Assembly (NCBI RefSeq): GCF_005405265.1
Contig: NZ_BJDS01000007.1
Location: 1 to 64,000, forward strand
Length of the DNA: 64,000 nucleotides
Direction: 5' to 3'
Origin: Enterococcus songbeiensis
GTDB taxonomy: Bacteria > Bacillota > Bacilli > Lactobacillales > Enterococcaceae
The translations under genes and the position numbers were made by a program. The notes under the pieces were generated by a model. It saw only the letters and a list, made by a program, of their open reading frames with translations, did no database searches and had not been told where the DNA came from. The first letter of the stretch is position 1. Each line of letters begins with the position of its first letter. Shown one piece after another: positions 62,912 to 64,000 of this stretch.

Positions 62912-64000
62912 GTGGAACAGAAATTAGAAAAAGACATGAAGCAGGAAACAACCGATTATCAGAAAAAAATGACCGATCTCTACCACGAACTAGACAGCAA
63001 TGAAAACGGCTTGTCAAGTGATGCGGTAGAACAGCGTTTGGCAGCTCATGGTTTCAACGAACTGCAAAGTAAAGCAAAAACACCTCTTTGGAAAGTGTTT
63101 TTAGAGACTTTTAAAGATGCGATGGTGATTGTTCTGTTGATTGTAGCGGTCGTACAGATCGTGATGGGCCATCCATTGGAATCGGTAGTCATTTTTGCCG
63201 TTTTGCTTCTAAATTCTGTTGTTAGTGTGATCCAAACAAAAAAAGCAGAAAACTCATTAGATGCTCTGAAAAAATTATCTTCGCCAAGTGCAAAGGTCCT
63301 TCGAAATGGCGCTCCTGAAACAGTACCCGCCAGAGAGATTGTTCCTGGAGATGTCGTTTTACTGGATGCAGGTGATTTTGTTCCGGCAGATGGACGGTTA
63401 ATCGAAGCTGGAAGTTTACGAATTGATGAAGGAATGTTGACGGGAGAATCAGTTCCCGCAGAAAAAAATACGGCAGAAATCAAAGGGATTCTACCCGTTG
63501 GTGACCGCAACAATATGGTGCATAGTGGAACCTTAGTAGTTTATGGCCGAGGAAAATTTCTTGTTTCTCGAACAGGTAAAGAAACCGAAATCGGTCAGGT
63601 AGCTGATTTGTTAGAAAATGCTACAACTGCGGCAACTCCTTTACAGCGAAATTTGGATCGATTCAGCCAAAAATTAGGGTTAGCGATTTTAGCACTCTCG
63701 CTGTTGATTTTCGGTATTCAGTTGGCACGTATCTTTATTAGCGGCAATCCCGATATTTGGCCGAGTGTGATGAATGCCTTCATGTTTGCAGTGGCCGTAG
63801 CTGTCGCTGCCATTCCAGAAGCACTGCAATCTATCGTGACGATTGTGTTATCCTTGGGAACGAAAAAAATGGCGAAGCAGCATGCGATCATTCGTAAACT
63901 TTCTGCTGTGGAAACTCTAGGTGCTACCAGTATTATTTGTACGGATAAAACAGGAACCTTGACTCAAAATAAGATGACAGTTGTTGATTCATTTTTTCTT
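62912..64000 (+). CDS. P-type cation ATPase (P2 type, probable Mn2+/Ca2+ exporter), partial
   Basis: 363 residues are visible from GTG 62912 (GGAGG upstream) to the window edge. The actuator motif TGES (177-180), the ion-site motif PEAL (302-305) and phosphorylation motif DKTGT (345-349) are all present, with an N-terminal cation-ATPase domain. The upstream Mn2+-type riboswitch supports manganese efflux, as for YoaB in Lactococcus. The nucleotide-binding and last transmembrane parts lie beyond the window. Confidence 0.9.
   Translation, partial: MEQKLEKDMKQETTDYQKKMTDLYHELDSNENGLSSDAVEQRLAAHGFNELQSKAKTPLWKVFLETFKDAMVIVLLIVAVVQIVMGHPLESVVIFAVLLLNSVVSVIQTKKAENSLDALKKLSSPSAKVLRNGAPETVPAREIVPGDVVLLDAGDFVPADGRLIEAGSLRIDEGMLTGESVPAEKNTAEIKGILPVGDRNNMVHSGTLVVYGRGKFLVSRTGKETEIGQVADLLENATTAATPLQRNLDRFSQKLGLAILALSLLIFGIQLARIFISGNPDIWPSVMNAFMFAVAVAVAAIPEALQSIVTIVLSLGTKKMAKQHAIIRKLSAVETLGATSIICTDKTGTLTQNKMTVVDSFFL

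Overview
Organism and overall layout. The window is low-GC Firmicute DNA, most likely Enterococcus or a close Lactobacillales relative. The basis is lepA, a csc-like cell-surface cluster next to an Mga-type regulator, AGGAGG ribosome sites, and a siphophage of the SPP1-head/TP901-tail type usual in this group. No rRNA is present, so the species cannot be fixed.

Left chromosomal flank (1-5883). It holds the start of an unidentified gene, an Asp/Glu racemase-family gene, a nucleoside 2-deoxyribosyltransferase coupled to a membrane protein, an MFS exporter preceded by what looks like a four-codon leader-peptide attenuator, a tiny membrane protein, and lepA.

Prophage (about 5884-43390, ~37.5 kb). 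It is integrated in the 3' end of lepA and bounded by identical 33-bp repeats at 5851-5883 and 43358-43390. Its modules in order are: integrase and an ImmR/ImmA-type lysogeny module on the minus strand; a group I intron just upstream of int; Cro-like and other early regulators; RecT-like annealing protein plus exonuclease; replisome organizer with internal iterons; RusA; many small early genes; ArpU-type late activator; terminase, portal and head genes; a probable -1 frameshift adding an Ig-like domain to the capsid protein; tail and baseplate; holins and GH25 endolysin. Between lysin and attR lies a cargo region with a CAT tRNA, an HTH-M78 peptidase module, an uncharacterised two-gene operon with a structured leader, and a LexA-controlled YolD-like pair.

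Second insertion (about 43391-51648). To the right of attR are a displaced lepA 3' end, a small peptide gene, a NUDIX gene, a broken ISL3-type IS, an Mga-like regulator divergent from a four-gene surface-protein operon, and a decayed zinc-finger-repeat gene. At 51649 another lepA 3' end appears with its own terminator. The simplest reading is two successive insertions into lepA, the older one decayed.

Right chromosomal flank (51760-64000). It holds a small membrane protein, two paired zinc-ribbon membrane proteins, an ABC ATPase/permease pair, a secreted DNA/RNA endonuclease, a three-gene ABC exporter on the minus strand, an HTH membrane regulator, an unknown tail-anchored protein, and a yybP-ykoY (Mn2+) riboswitch in front of a P-type ATPase that runs off the end.

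All family names rest on reading motifs and general sequence character by eye. No database search was possible.
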